DNA of 64,000 bases from Trifolium pratense (Eukaryota > Streptophyta > Magnoliopsida > Fabales > Fabaceae), in assembly GCF_020283565.1 (NCBI RefSeq), contig NC_060063.1, forward strand, positions 25,784,777 to 25,848,776, in the 5' to 3' direction. Below are positions 22,811-34,564 of the stretch, piece after piece. The notes beneath the pieces are model-generated. The model was given only the letters and a program-made list of their open reading frames with translations. It did not search any database and was not told the DNA's origin. A program made the position numbers and the translations under genes. The number at the start of each line of letters is the position of its first letter. Position 1 is the first letter of the stretch.

Positions 22811-24479
22811 GGTTTTCTAATTTAGACCCTAGTTAGGTCTAAGTTAGCAAGGTGCACCTTTTCAATTGGACCAAAATACCCATTCTTTTTAATTAATTAA
22901 CCAAAATACCCATTAATAGACGTGGATCCAGTGTCGCGCGCGTACCGAAGGACCATGGTTACAGACCGTTGATTTCCATCAGACAGCCAAGATCTAATCT
23001 CATCAAGACTGTCTGATCAATCAGACAGCCCAGATCATCCGAATCCATCAGATTCCAGCGCGTGCACCACACTGGATTACAACCTGGAGAGAGAAAAATT
23101 TGCTTTTTAAAAGCAGGACACGTGTCACACAATGGTTGACTGGGCGTGATTTTTGTTCATTTAATACTTTGAACTCAATTATTTCGTTGTAAATTAATTT
23201 TTTATTTTTTTATTTTTATACCAAAATTCATAATTTTTTTTTTCTACAAATAGAGACTTGGTTCGTTTGATTTGGACACCAAAAAAAAAACGCAATTTTT
23301 CACTACCTTAATCTCATTTTTTGTCTACTAAATACGTTACTTGTGTGTTGTAATTTAACACGCACCACTCAACCAACTCACTGAAACCATTATACCAGGA
23401 AAATAATAGATAATATTCTGGAACTTTTGGTATATTTTATGAAATTTTTGGAGACCTGAAACTATTTTTAGTTAATTAAATGAGATAAAACGGTAATTAA
23501 AAACTAATGTTTGCTTCTGAAACCATTTTACTGGTAGAATGGTTGCACATAGTTGTATTCTGAAACCATTTTACTGGTAGAATGGTTTCAATGAGTAATT
23601 TATTAATTGTGTTTGCTTCTGAAACCATTTATCTGGTACAATGGTTTCAGAGAGTTGTAATCTGAAACCATTTTGCTGGTAGAATGGTTTCAGTAAGTTG
23701 ATTATTAGTTATTTGCTTCTGAAACCATTTAGCTTGTAGAATGGTTGCACATAGTTGTACTCTGAAACTATTTTACTGGTAGAATGGTTTCAGTGAGTAA
23801 TTTATTAATTGTGTTTGCTTCTGAAACCATTTTGCTGGTAGAATAGTTTCAGTAAGTTGATTCTTAGTTATTTGTTTCTGAAACCATTTAGCTGGTAGAA
23901 TGGTTTCAGAGATTTGTACTCTGAAACCATTTTCCTGGTAGAATGGTTTCAGTGAGTTGATGTAAGGTAGTGAAAAATGAGATTAAGGTAGTGAAAAATT
24001 GGGTTTTTTTTTCTGTGTCCAAATCAAATGAACCAAGTCTCTATTTGTAGAGAAAAAAAAATTATGAATTTTGGTATAAAAAAAAATAAAAAATTAATTT
24101 ACAACGAAATAATTGAGTTCAAAGTATTAAATGGAAAAAAATCACGCCCAGCCAATCAGACAGCGACACGTGTCCTGCTTTTAAAAAGTAGATTCTTCTC
24201 TCTCCAGGGTGTAATCCAGTGTGGTGCACGCGCTGGAATCTGATGGATTCGGATGATCTGGGCTGTCTGATTGATCAGACAATCTTGATGAGATTAGATC
24301 TTGGCTGTCTGATGGAAATTAACGGCCTGTAACCATGATCCTGCGGTACGCGCGCGACACTTGATCCGCGTCCATTGATGGTAATTTGGTTAATTAATTA
24401 AAAAGAATGAGTATTTTGGTCCAACTGAAAAGGTACACTTTGCTAATTTAGACCCAACTGGGTCTAAATTAGCAGCCCC
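22809..24479. mobile_element. Foldback element 1 of the compound palindrome
   Basis: Bounded by GGGGTTTTCTAATTTAGACC at the left and its diverged inverted form ending CTAAATTAGCAGCCCC. Long arms (about 550 bp each) face each other, and the centre (about 23380-23960) holds roughly ten hairpin units of the form CTGAAACCATT...AATGGTTTCAG. No transposase ORF. CACGTG motifs are at 23119-23124 and 24167-24172. Confidence 0.8.
23380..23960. repeat. Array of short hairpin repeats, core 1
   Basis: About ten units, each near 32 bp, with CTGAAACCATT and AATGGTTTCAG around a CTGGTAGA-type loop. Units are spaced irregularly (roughly 40-60 bp from start to start). Link sequences such as GTGTTTGCTT and AGTTGATTATTAGTT recur. 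Confidence 0.85.
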
Positions 24480-24490
24480 ATATATATATA

Positions 24491-26226
24491 GGGGGCTGCT
24501 AACTTAGACCCAGTTGGGTCTAAGTTAGCAAGGTGCACCTTTTCAGTTGGACAAAAATACCCATTTTTTTAATTTTTGAAAGAATAGAGCAACAGGGGTA
24601 TTTCTGTAATTTACCCAACAGTACACGCGCCCCCACCTTCTTTTCCCACCCCCAGGACACGTGGCAGCGTGTGATTGCACAAAATCCGCGCGCCTGCATC
24701 ACACGCGCCGACAGACGCGCGTGGTGGAGGGATGACGGGGAGAGAGAAAGCTTTTTGAAAAGGCAGGCCACGTGTCGCTGTCTGATTGGCTGCGTTAATT
24801 TTTTTTCCATTTAATACTTTAAACTCGATTATTTCGTCGTAAATTAATTTTTTATTTTTTATACCAAAATTCATAATTTTTTTTTCTCTACAAATAGAGA
24901 CTTGGTTCGTTTGATTTGGACACAGAAAAAAAAACCCAATTTTTCACTACCTTAATCTCATTTTTCACTACCTTACATCAACTCACTGAAACCATTCTAC
25001 CAGGAAAATGGTTTCAGAGTACAAATCTCTGAAACCATTCTACAAGCTAAATGGTTTCAGAAGCAAATAACTAATAATCAACTTACTGAAACCATTCTAC
25101 CAGCAAAATGGTTTCAGATTACAACTCTCTGAAACCATTGTACCAGATAAATGGTTTCAGAAGCAAACACAATTAATAAATTACTCACTGAAACCATTCT
25201 ACCAGTAAAATGGTTTCAGGATACAACTATGTGCAACCATTCTACAAGCTAAATGGTTTCAGAAGCAAATAACTAATAATCAACTTACTGAAACCATTCT
25301 ACCAGCAAAATGGTTTCAGATTACAACTCTCTGAAACCATTGTACCAGATAAATGGTTTCAGAAGCAAACACAATTAATAAATTACTCATTGAAACCATT
25401 CTACCAGTAAAATGGTTTCAGAATACAACTATGTGCAACCATTCTACCAGTAAAATGGTTTCAGAAGCAAACATTAGTTTTTAATTACCGTTTTATCTCA
25501 TTTAATTAACTAAAAATAGTTTCAGGTCTCCAAAAATTTCATAAAATATACCAAAAGTTCCAGAATATTATCTATTATTTTCCTGGTATAATGGTTTCAG
25601 TGAGTTGGTTGAGTGGTGCGTGTTAAATTACAACACACAAGTAACGTATTTAGTAGACAAAAAATGAGATTAAGGTAGTGAAAAATTGCGTTTTTTTTTC
25701 GGTGTCCAAATCAAACGAACCAAGTCTCTATTTGTAGACAAAAAACAATTATGAATTTTGGTATAAAAATAAAAAAATAAAAAATTAATTTACAACGAAA
25801 TAATTGAGTTCAAAGTATTAAATGAACAAAAATCACGCCCAGCCAACCATTGTGTGACACGTGTCCTACTTTTAAAAAGCAAATTTTTCTCTCTCCAGGT
25901 TGTAATCCAGTGTGGCGCAGGCGCTGGAATCTGATGGATCAAGATGATCTGGGCTGTCTGATTGATCAGACAGTCTTGATGAGATCAGATCTTGGCTGTC
26001 TGATGGAAATCAACGGTCTGTAACCATGGTCCTTCGGTACGCGCGCGACACTGGATCCTCGTCTATTAATGGTTACAAAGGTGGGAGCGCGTGTACTGTT
26101 GGGTAAAATTACAGAAATGCCCCTGTTACTCTATTCTTTCAAAAATTAAAGGAATGGGTATTTTGGTCCAATTAAAAAGGTGCACCTTGCTAACTTAGAT
26201 CTAACTAGGGTCTAAGTTAGAAATCC

Positions 26227-26228
<2 letters not shown>
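24491..26228. mobile_element. Foldback element 2 of the compound palindrome
   Basis: Starts GGGGGCTGCTAACTTAGACC and ends GGGTCTAAGTTAGAAATCCCC-like (inverted). It is largely the inverted copy of element 1 across an AT axis at 24480-24490, but its left arm carries a different GC-rich block (about 24570-24760) which pairs in part with 26075-26150. CACGTG motifs are at 24658, 24769 and 25858. No ORF supported. Confidence 0.8.
24980..25610. repeat. Array of short hairpin repeats, core 2
   Basis: The inverted counterpart of core 1: about eleven or twelve CTGAAACCATTCTACCAG...AAATGGTTTCAG units with the same kinds of link sequence. Confidence 0.85.
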
Positions 26229-26271
<43 letters not shown>

Positions 26272-26274
<3 letters not shown>

Positions 26275-26666
26275 TCAGGATCCGTTGACACCAACTAGTT
26301 TGACACCAAATGTTACACCTCTCAATAACGTTTTAACCGATATAAATTTTATAAAATCCACCGTTGGATTGAAAGTTTACATCATATAGATCATTTGTGT
26401 AAAATTTCAGACAAATCCAAAATCATTTGATATGTTATTGAGACACATAAAGATTAACGGCATTTAAAAAAATACAAAAACCGTTAATTTTGATGTATCT
26501 CAATAACATATCAAATGATTTTGGATTTATTTGAAATTTTACACAAATGATCTATATGATGTAAACTTTCAATCCAACGGTGGATTTTATAAAATTTATA
26601 TCGGTTAAAACGTTATTGAGAGGTGTAACATTTGGTGTCAAACTAGTTGGTGTCAACGGATCCTGA

Positions 26667-26669
<3 letters not shown>
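26272..26669 (+). mobile_element. 398-bp palindromic MITE, copy B
   Basis: Same ends and length as copy A but in opposite orientation, set in TA repeats on both sides. With copy A it brackets the 3.4-kb compound element. Confidence 0.9.
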
Positions 26670-26729
<60 letters not shown>

Positions 26730-26801
26730 CCTTTTCCTATTTCAATTCAGCATATCAAAGCTAAATGAATAAAAGAACTTCAACTTCAATAATAGTATTA
26801 T

Positions 26802-27196
26802 GAGTCAGGATCCGTTGACACCAACTAGTTTGACACCAAATGTTACACCTCTCAATAACGTTTTAACCGATATAAATTTTATAAAATCCACCGTTGGATT
26901 GAAAGTTTACATCATATAGATCATTTGTGTAAAATTTCAGACAAATCCAAAATCATTTGATATGCTATTGAGACACATCAAAATTAACGGCATTTAAAAA
27001 AATACAAAAACCGTTAATTTTGATGTATCTCAATAACATATCAAATGATTTTGGATTTATTTGAAATTTTACACAAATGATCTATATGATGTAAACTTTC
27101 AATCCAACGGTGGATTTTATAAAATTTATATCGGTTAAAACGTTATTGAGAGGTGTAACATTTGATGTCAAACTAGTTGGTGTCAACGGATCCTGA

Positions 27197-27199
<3 letters not shown>
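26802..27199 (+). mobile_element. 398-bp palindromic MITE, copy C
   Basis: Same ends and length. A unique spacer of 74 bp separates it from the TA array after copy B. Its right side abuts a TA array but its left side does not. Confidence 0.9.
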
Positions 27200-27277
<78 letters not shown>

Positions 27278-27304
27278 TTCTTCAAGTTCATATATATAAT
27301 ACTA

Positions 27305-27702
27305 GAGTCAGGATCCGTTGACACCAACTAGTTTGACATCAAATGTTACACCTCTCAATAACGTTTTAACCGATATAAATTTTATAAAATCCACCGTTGG
27401 ATTGAAAGTTTACATCATATAGATCATTTGTGTAAAATTTCAGACAAATCCAAAATAATTTGATATGCTATTGAGACACATAAAGATTAACGGCATTTAA
27501 AAAAATACAAAAACCGTTAATTTTGATGTATCTCAATAACATATCAAATGATTTTGGATTTATTTGAAATTTTACACAAATGATCTATATGATGTAAACT
27601 TTCAATCCAACGGTGGATTTTATAAAATTTATATCGGTTAAAACGTTATTGAGAGGTGTAACATTTGGTGTCAAACTAGTTGGTGTCAACGGATCCTGAC
27701 TC
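27305..27702 (+). mobile_element. 398-bp palindromic MITE, copy D
   Basis: Same ends and length. A 29-bp spacer separates it from the TA array after copy C. It is close in sequence to B and C, with small differences in the central arm. Confidence 0.9.
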
Positions 27703-27789
27703 TCTATATATATATATACACTATAGTTTGGTTAATTATTGTTCAGGTAAAGAAACAGGGTTTCTTCTCTGTTTTTTTCATCTAAAAAA

Positions 27790-27925
27790 TTTGACAATAA
27801 TGACCGACACCGACACATATAATTACACTAAATTATATCATTTTCACAAATTATTATCTATGTTAACGCGTCAGTATTAGTGTCATGTCCGGTATAAGTG
27901 TCTTTACATGTGCTTCATAGATTGA
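27790..27925. repeat. CGACAC-type repeat, copy 1
   Basis: About 135 bp, starting at ACCGACACATATAA and ending GTGCTTCATAGATTGAG, shared with 28377-28511. GTGCTTCATAG is also the kind of end seen on the 3758 and 12793 elements. Confidence 0.6.
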
Positions 27926-28344
27926 GATACACTTTTGTGCAGTAATGAGGATTTCCATTTTTCTTATTTGTTTCCTATTAGGTAAGCAAATGAATTATAC
28001 AGATTACAGAGAATTCCACAAATTCCTAGGTACAGTAATTTTTTTTCTTTCTACTGCTAATAATGTTCTACAGAAAACAAGAAAACTGTTCAAAACTCAG
28101 CACTATTTCTAGGATCTGAAGAAGTTAGTTGAAACATATAACAATCATTAAGAATTCTACAAATCAATATCACTAGTTTAATTTCAATTTCACACTTCTT
28201 ATGCATGAACAGAAGAAAAAAACTACAGAAAGAAGCACCTTCTAACTTAACCCTAAACCTAGCTAGCTATAAAACATAGATGCGAATACATTATAGAAGG
28301 GAGATAAAACATGGTTCCTAATTAATCAATTGAGATCGATTAAC

Positions 28345-28511
28345 CACGGACACTTCTCAATTAGACGTGTTTCGGTGTCAGACATGTGTGTTCAACACCG
28401 ACACATATAACTACACTAAATTATATTATTTCACAAATTATTATTGATGTTAACGCGTCAGTCTCAGTGTCATGTCCGGTGTCTGTGTCTGTACCTGTGC
28501 TTCATAGATTG
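28345..28511. repeat. CGACAC-type repeat, copy 2
   Basis: A second copy with more left sequence (ACGGACACTTCTCAATTAG). The right flank ATTGAGATACACTT is also shared, so this looks like a segment duplication or a longer element. Confidence 0.6.
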
Positions 28512-28523
28512 AGATACACTTAT

Positions 28524-28600
28524 GTATTAGTTTAGTGATAAAAATTTTGCGTTGTAAGTTGTAACATCAAGCTATCAGGTTTAAATCCACTCGGGAACAT
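28524..28600 (+). repeat. tRNA-like SINE fragment
   Basis: TTAGTTTAGTGATAAAAA (A-box-like) and CAGGTTTAAATCCACTC (B-box-like) in the right order. Old and degenerate. Confidence 0.4.
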
Positions 28601-29085
28601 TTGTAAAATTATCATTAGTGTCGCTTTAATTTCACAATTGTTAAAAGTCTCACCAAGTTTTCTTTATTACAGAACAAAAATGCTGGATAAAGTGATCAAG
28701 TAGGTGAAATTGAAGGCCTTGTATTTTCATCTTTTTGAGATAATTTGTACTGTACTATCCAATAACTCAGTACAACCTTATCATTTTTTATTTATTAATT
28801 CACTTTCTAAATGAGTGCAAAAGTAACAGAGCAATGGCAGATAATACTGGTTTTCTTTGACTGATACTCACATGTGCTTACCATTGGGCCCCTTCTCTTC
28901 TTATATATCCTCTCAACCAAATTATTCTTCTTCTTTTACCCTTTTATTTTCTATGTGTTTCATATTCCAATTGTAGAAAATACTCAATTCATCCTAGAAA
29001 TTGTAAGTTTGTATCCATACTAATAATCCAAATACTTTTTGAAGTTATAAAATGTTAATTAAATTTGCCTCTCCATTATTATTTA
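28601..29085. other. Intergenic, no gene seen
   Basis: A TTCTTATATATCCTCTCAACC-like TATA stretch at about 28899-28920 precedes a pyrimidine-rich run, but no ORF follows it. Confidence 0.3.
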
Positions 29086-29087
29086 CT

Positions 29088-29240
29088 ACTGTTAAGAAGT
29101 CTCACATTGATTGCAAGATAGCCTAAATATATGTTTATAAAATGAGTGCAATCTTCATCTTACAAATCGGTTTTGTAGAGTTGAATTAAGTCCAAATGAT
29201 CTGAAACATCCTAACAAGTAACAACTACAACTGTATTAAA
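29088..29240 (+). repeat. Short LTR/TRIM-like repeat
   Basis: The stretch from TGTTAAGAAGTCTCACATTG through ATGTTTATAAAATGAGTGCA to the CGGTTTTGTAGAGTTGA word looks like the short LTRs or TRIMs common in legumes. Boundaries and TSD are not resolved. The call rests on memory of the pattern. Confidence 0.35.
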
Positions 29241-30077
29241 TTATTAATATTATGTTGATAATGCATGCCAAGTTCAAGAAATGTTAGGTCAAAGGTAAGA
29301 AGAGTTTTAGTCTTACGCGCAATTATGGAATGAAGACTAATCTTTCGAGTCTTGTGAGATTAAATTGAAGACAAATTCTCCCAAGTGTTTTAAAGCTACT
29401 GTTCGTTCAAGCTCGGATTTGAAAAGACGTCAATAATCTGAAGTTCCGTTACAAGATATGAAAAGTCTAACAAATAATTGTTTCTGATATGATTTGAACT
29501 CGATACTTCATATTGGTCGGACTTAGATTGATCGGACTTACCTGAAACTCATTAACCGATTAAATCATATCACAATCACAAGTGACAAATAAGTGTGTTT
29601 GATAATCCTTGTGTCTGTTTGCATATCTGAGTTTGTATGATACAGAGAGAGACCCACTCACTCATCCGTTCTGGCATTACTATATATCTTACTCTTCTGA
29701 GACAAATATTGAGTCAGTGTTTCTCAGACCAAAGTACATGACTCAATATCACAGAATGATGACTGAGATTTCTTGTTTATGCACTATAAAGTGAAGCTAG
29801 CCAGCTTGTAGCTATATGTTGGTCAAATAAAGAACCATAAAAATCATTGCTTGGTTTCTTGGATGTGATCATGAGGATAAATTCTTAATTATTCTACAAA
29901 CTGCTCTTACTAGTACTATGAAAGGTGAGGAATTGTATCCTTATGAACTTTGTTTTAGTCCTCTCTTATTTTTTTAATCTAAAGGTTGTTGATCCAAAAA
30001 AAAATATAAAAAAGAATAGTGCAGAAGAGAGTATAAAAGATGAATAATTGACCGGAATAAAGATAGATGATCTTAAC
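29241..30077. other. Intergenic, no gene seen
   Basis: A B-box-like GAGTTCAAATC on the minus strand near 29490 may be a SINE piece. No ORF with a family pattern. Confidence 0.3.
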
Positions 30078-30372
30078 TGTTGATCAGAACAAGTAGATGA
30101 CCAGCTAGCAGTCCATTGAGCAGGTGGTTGACAGCGGGTCGAGCAGCTGAGCTGATCCACCGAGGGGTTGTACGTGCAGGTGCTCCGATGCCAAAGTTAG
30201 AGAGGGAATGAGAGCAGAGAGATACAAGAGAGAAAGTAATTGAGTGAATGAATAGTGTTACCTTGCTCTCCCGTATATGAGAGCTTATATAGCCCCCCGC
30301 TCTAGGGTCAAAGGTCCTCTTATTGGGTTGGATCAGGTTAGGCCCAATAAAATGGACTACCAAGATATTACA
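30078..30372 (-). repeat. LTR-like sequence (solo LTR?)
   Basis: On the minus strand it starts TGTAATATCTTGG, has GGGGGGCTATATAAGCTCTC (a TATA box), a pyrimidine-rich leader, then AACTTTGGCATCGGAGCACC, and ends GATCAACA. The TATA box plus the GGCATCGGAGCACC word is typical of gypsy LTRs. No exact TSD was found, so the ends are uncertain. Confidence 0.4.
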
Positions 30373-30880
30373 CTTAGATAGTGGGTGAAGCAGTGATCTG
30401 CTCCTATCTTAGTGGAGAGATTCCACCATGTTCTGCTGACATAGATGTGGTGAAACAAACCATATGAACTTAGAGGGTATGATGTTGGACTAGTTCTAGT
30501 CTAGTGCAGACCAATAGAGAATGAATCATTGACTATTGTGGTCATGTGTCCAATTGGCCAATTGGCCAAACATCATGCTCTGTAAAATATGGCTTTGATT
30601 GTCATTATTCATCTAAATTAACTAGTAGTGTGTGTTTGTGACTATTGTTGGTTACTCAAGTATATATCCTTCATTATATAGATTAAATTTGGATATAATC
30701 TTGACTGAAATTTAATTTTGAATTTAATTTAAAATTGAAAATTTTACTTTTAGTTTAAAAATTTAAGTGTTGCAAATTTTAATTAAAGAAATGATTAGAA
30801 AAAATATCATGTCATTTAAATTTAATAAATTGAATAATATAAATAAATAATACATAATTATTTTTTCTTCATTGACACAT
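30373..30880. other. Intergenic, no gene seen
   Basis: AT-rich sequence. A perfect small duplication CAATTGGCCAATTGGCCAA lies near 30551. Confidence 0.35.
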
Positions 30881-30888
30881 GTTAAATA

Positions 30889-32123
30889 CAGTGTTTTAAA
30901 AACCGGACCGGACCGGCCGGTCGAACCGGTCGGACCGTGAACCGGAGGGGTCACCGAGTTGGTTCGTTAACTGGACCGGACATGTAATCAAACCGGCGTG
31001 AACCGGACAAAACCGGAAAAACCGGACAAAACCGGTGACTCGGCGGTTTTCAAACCCGGCCGGTTTAAATGCATATTTAAAAAAAAAAAAGAAAAAAAGT
31101 ATAACCCAAACATTTTTACGGTCAAAACATGGAGAAGAAATTAAATAGAAAATGAACAAAGGAAGTGAAGATTTAGAAGAATTTTTCAGTTTTCTAAAAA
31201 AAGAACAATATATGAAACTGAACAGATTTATTAGAAATTAAATAGAAACAAAGGAAGTGAAGATTAGAAGTGTAACATAGATTTAATCTTGCAACTTTAT
31301 AGTCAAAATTCTCTTTGTTTCATGATGATCTTAGTACTTCTCATAAGTATTAATGATGTATGTCATGAAAATAGAAGAAGTAGAAACAAAGAAGGGAGAA
31401 GTGAAATCTGATGGAGGAAGAAGAAGTGGCTGGCGGCTAGAAGAAAACAAGAAGATTAGGGTTGTCTTATTTTAAAAGATAGGCATTGGGTTTTTTTAGG
31501 CCCATATATTATTTTTGAAACAAAGCCCATATATAATAATATGTTAAGAGATGAATACTTTTATTCAAAAATTAAAGGAAAACATATTAAGAGATGGGTA
31601 CTTTATTTTTTATTTTTTTATCACTATATACTTTTATATAGTATAATTACAATATATATATATATTACAAAATAAAAAGTGGGGGGAATATAATAGGAAA
31701 AAAAACTTAAAACTTGTTTACCTTTCTTACACCATCTATATTTTTATTAAATTATATTAGAAAAATATAAATAGACTTTATTAAAAATTTATTTGAATAT
31801 CAACCAAAAAAAAAAAAAAATTGAATTTGTATTTTGTACTATTTTGTTATATGTGTGATGATTATATTTAGAATTTGAATTTAAAGAATAAACTTGTGAA
31901 ATTACGATATTTTAAAATTTTCATATTTTTTAGGTGTTATGATTTTTTAGAGACTGAGTCATCCGGTTTAATACCTATATAGTTTGGTTATAGAGACCGG
32001 TTTATTCAACCGAGTTATCCGGTTTTATTCGGTTTAGTCATGCGGTTCGACCAGTGACCCAGTGGTTCGACCAATGAACCAGTGACCCAGCACCCTCACC
32101 GGTTCAATGACCGGTCCGGTTTT
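30889..32123. mobile_element. Non-autonomous hAT element, 1,235 bp, exact TSD
   Basis: CAGTGTTTTAAAAACCGGAC at the left and the inverted GTCCGGTTTTTAAAACACTG at the right, with GTTAAATA directly repeated at 30881-30888 and 32124-32131. Subterminal regions are full of ACCGG words. The interior has a small direct repeat (AACAAAGGAAGTGAAGATT near 31155 and 31247). No transposase ORF. Confidence 0.92.
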
Positions 32124-32131
32124 TAAAACAC

Positions 32132-32424
32132 TGGTTAAATATGACTTTTGCGGTGAAAGATATCAATTACCAAGAATGTTACTAACCAACTACCCATGAC
32201 ACCACCAACATATTCTGAATTATAAATTAAAAATAAATAAAAATAAAAAGCTGAATATTATTAAATATACACAATTGAGTTTCCTTCATTATCTTATTAG
32301 ATATTACTCTTAAAGTCATGCTCACTCACCAAGAATATCCACAACCAACTAATACATTCATAACATCACCTTCACCAATATTATTTTCATAAAAAAATCA
32401 TTCTATTAAATTCTTGATGTAATA
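32132..32424. other. Intergenic, no gene seen
   Basis: AT-rich sequence with no structure noted. Confidence 0.35.
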
Positions 32425-33945
32425 AATGACTCTTTGAGTCATGTATATTATGTGATATATTAGATATAAAAAAATAATTTTGTACGGATGAAAATATACC
32501 AAAGTTTTTTATAGGAATGAAAAACGAAATTTTGGTAATATTTTAGCGACGAAAATTTTATTTAACCCTTATAATATTCATAAAAAATTTCATAGTAGGT
32601 AATTACATGTACATATGAATTTCTTCTCATCTTCATGTGAACTTGTCTTCACCCTTTTCTTTTGAAAAGCTTTTTTTTTTTATTTTTTATTTTAATCCCT
32701 TTCTTTTTACAAAAATGTTCTATTCTCGTCCCCCGGTCATGCATATTATGTGATAATAAATATTATATAATAGATATAGAAAAATAATTTTAAATTTTAA
32801 CCCTATTAAAAATTTTGTAGGGATGAAAACATACCAAAGTTTTTTATGGGATGAAAAACAAAATTTGGTAATATTTTAGTGAAGAAAAATTTATTTAACC
32901 CTTATAATATTCTTAAAAACCTTCATGTAGGTAATTACATGTACATGTGAATTTTTTCTTATCTTCATGTGAACTTGTTTTCCACCCTTTTCTTTTGAAT
33001 TTTTTTTTTAATTGCAATCCATTATTTTTTTTTTACAAAAATGTTCTATTCACCCTCCCCCATTTGACCCTTATAATATTCCTAAAAACCTTCACGTAGG
33101 TAATTACATGGGATTTGGATTTACTGCTGTTGGGATATCCCACAGTTTCACAAAGTTGCTAAAATCTAGGCCATCAAATTAATCCAACGAACCAGATACA
33201 AGTAATCCATCATACAACAACAACATTGTTCATCTTCATCTATACAATTTTTTTTCCTTCTGTTCTCTTTCTCTTCTCCGACTCACCCTCTCTCCGCCGG
33301 CCAACCTCACTCGCCGACCACCCTCTCTTCGTTGTTCCCTGTGTCTCTCTCACTCTCTAAACCAGTCACCATCATCAGTCATCACCTTCATCATCGTCGT
33401 CCTCCTCCATCACCGGCCACCACCACCATCGTCTTCCTCTATTGTCGATACAGATCTGAGATCAAGCTGCCACTCTTGCAAATCTGGTAACAAATTTTAG
33501 AGAGACGAAAAAGATGAACAGTTTGACAAACATTAAAATTAAAATAAACAAATTTTCAAATTAGAAGAAACCATTGTATTTCTCTCAACCATCTTCTTGT
33601 TTTGGTTTCTTCAATTTCCGGCCAGGTGAACGGACATGACAGCAGAGAAGGAGAGAGAAAAGAGAAGGGTTTTCTGTCATTTTTGTATTAAAATTAAAAT
33701 AACAATTTTTTAAATTAAAAGAAACCATTGGATTGTTTCAATGGTCAGGATTGTTCAACTTTGTGAAACTGATATCCCAACAGCAGTAAATCCAAATCCA
33801 ATTACATGTACACATGATTTTCTTATCATCTTCATGTGAACTTGTTTTCCACCATTTTCTTTCGAAAAGCTTTTTTTTATTTTAATCATTTTTTTTATAA
33901 AAATGTTTTATTCTCGCCCTCCCCCACCCTCTCCCTTATGATATT
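32425..33945. repeat. Tandem repeat, unit about 330 bp, split by a MULE
   Basis: Two near-full units (about 32425-32745 and 32746-33065; AATTACATG words are 332 bp apart) and a partial third unit. The third is cut at 33110 by the element at 33111-33799 and resumes after it. Units share ACCAAAGTTTTTTAT, CCCTTATAATATTC and TCTTCATGTGAACTTG. Confidence 0.75.
33111..33799. mobile_element. Mutator-like element with exact 9-bp TSD, Pack-MULE-like
   Basis: GGATTTGGATTTACTGCTGT at the left is mirrored by ACAGCAGTAAATCCAAATCC at the right, and AATTACATG is directly repeated at 33102-33110 and 33800-33808. The interior (about 33240-33490) is unlike its surroundings: it is C-rich with CTCCGCCGGCC and CACCGGCCACC words and ends at CTGGTAAC, a good 5' splice site. 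That suggests a captured gene 5' part. No transposase. Confidence 0.85.
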
Positions 33946-34198
33946 AATAATTATAAATGTAAATATGTAAAAGTACACATTCGAGACAAATTTAACACTC
34001 TAACAACTTTTCGTAATATCATTAAATTTTATTGAAGGTTTCCATAATAAGGGATGAAAGGAATTTCATCAGTTGTTTCTAACTATTTACATATACTATA
34101 AAAATAAATTTGTTCTCATCCAAATATTTATTTACGTACGTAGGAGATAGTCGAAGTGCGTACATCCTTCAAATATATCTTTGATAAATATTATTGGA

Positions 34199-34366
34199 TT
34201 TAATTGATATGCACCGACGGTTAATTTTACACTGTCAATCAATACCAACCATGTTTTCCGCCACATCACCCAACTTCACCTCACTTTCTTGACATGACAA
34301 AATGATTGTTATTTATTGAATGATGGTGTAAAACTATTTTACACCGTCAGTGCATATCAATTAAAT
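34199..34366. mobile_element. Hairpin MITE
   Basis: AATTGATATGCACCGACGG at the left faces CCGTCAGTGCATATCAATT at the right. The inner GTTAATTTTACACTGTCAAT word recurs in the diverged relative at 58619. Confidence 0.7.
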
Positions 34367-34564
34367 TCAATATTATTATTGTTAGATACATCGTTAAAGG
34401 TTATTTTTTTTTTGTGCACCTTATAAAGAAACAACATATCTACCCGTAGAACTACAATATGAATGTTCACCTTCTTTAACATTAGTCACATCTTTCAAAA
34501 AAATTAATACAAAAATCATTCTGTTAATATTGTTGAGTTGTTATTGTTGATTAATTTGCCTTGA

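Noticed and set aside
23380..25610. Regular short repeats resembling a CRISPR array
   Set aside because: The sequence is a plant nuclear genome; the units are hairpins with irregular spacing, the links recur instead of being unique, and no cas genes exist.
27082..27327. ORF of alternating Ile-Tyr residues
   Set aside because: A translation of a TA microsatellite between two MITEs.
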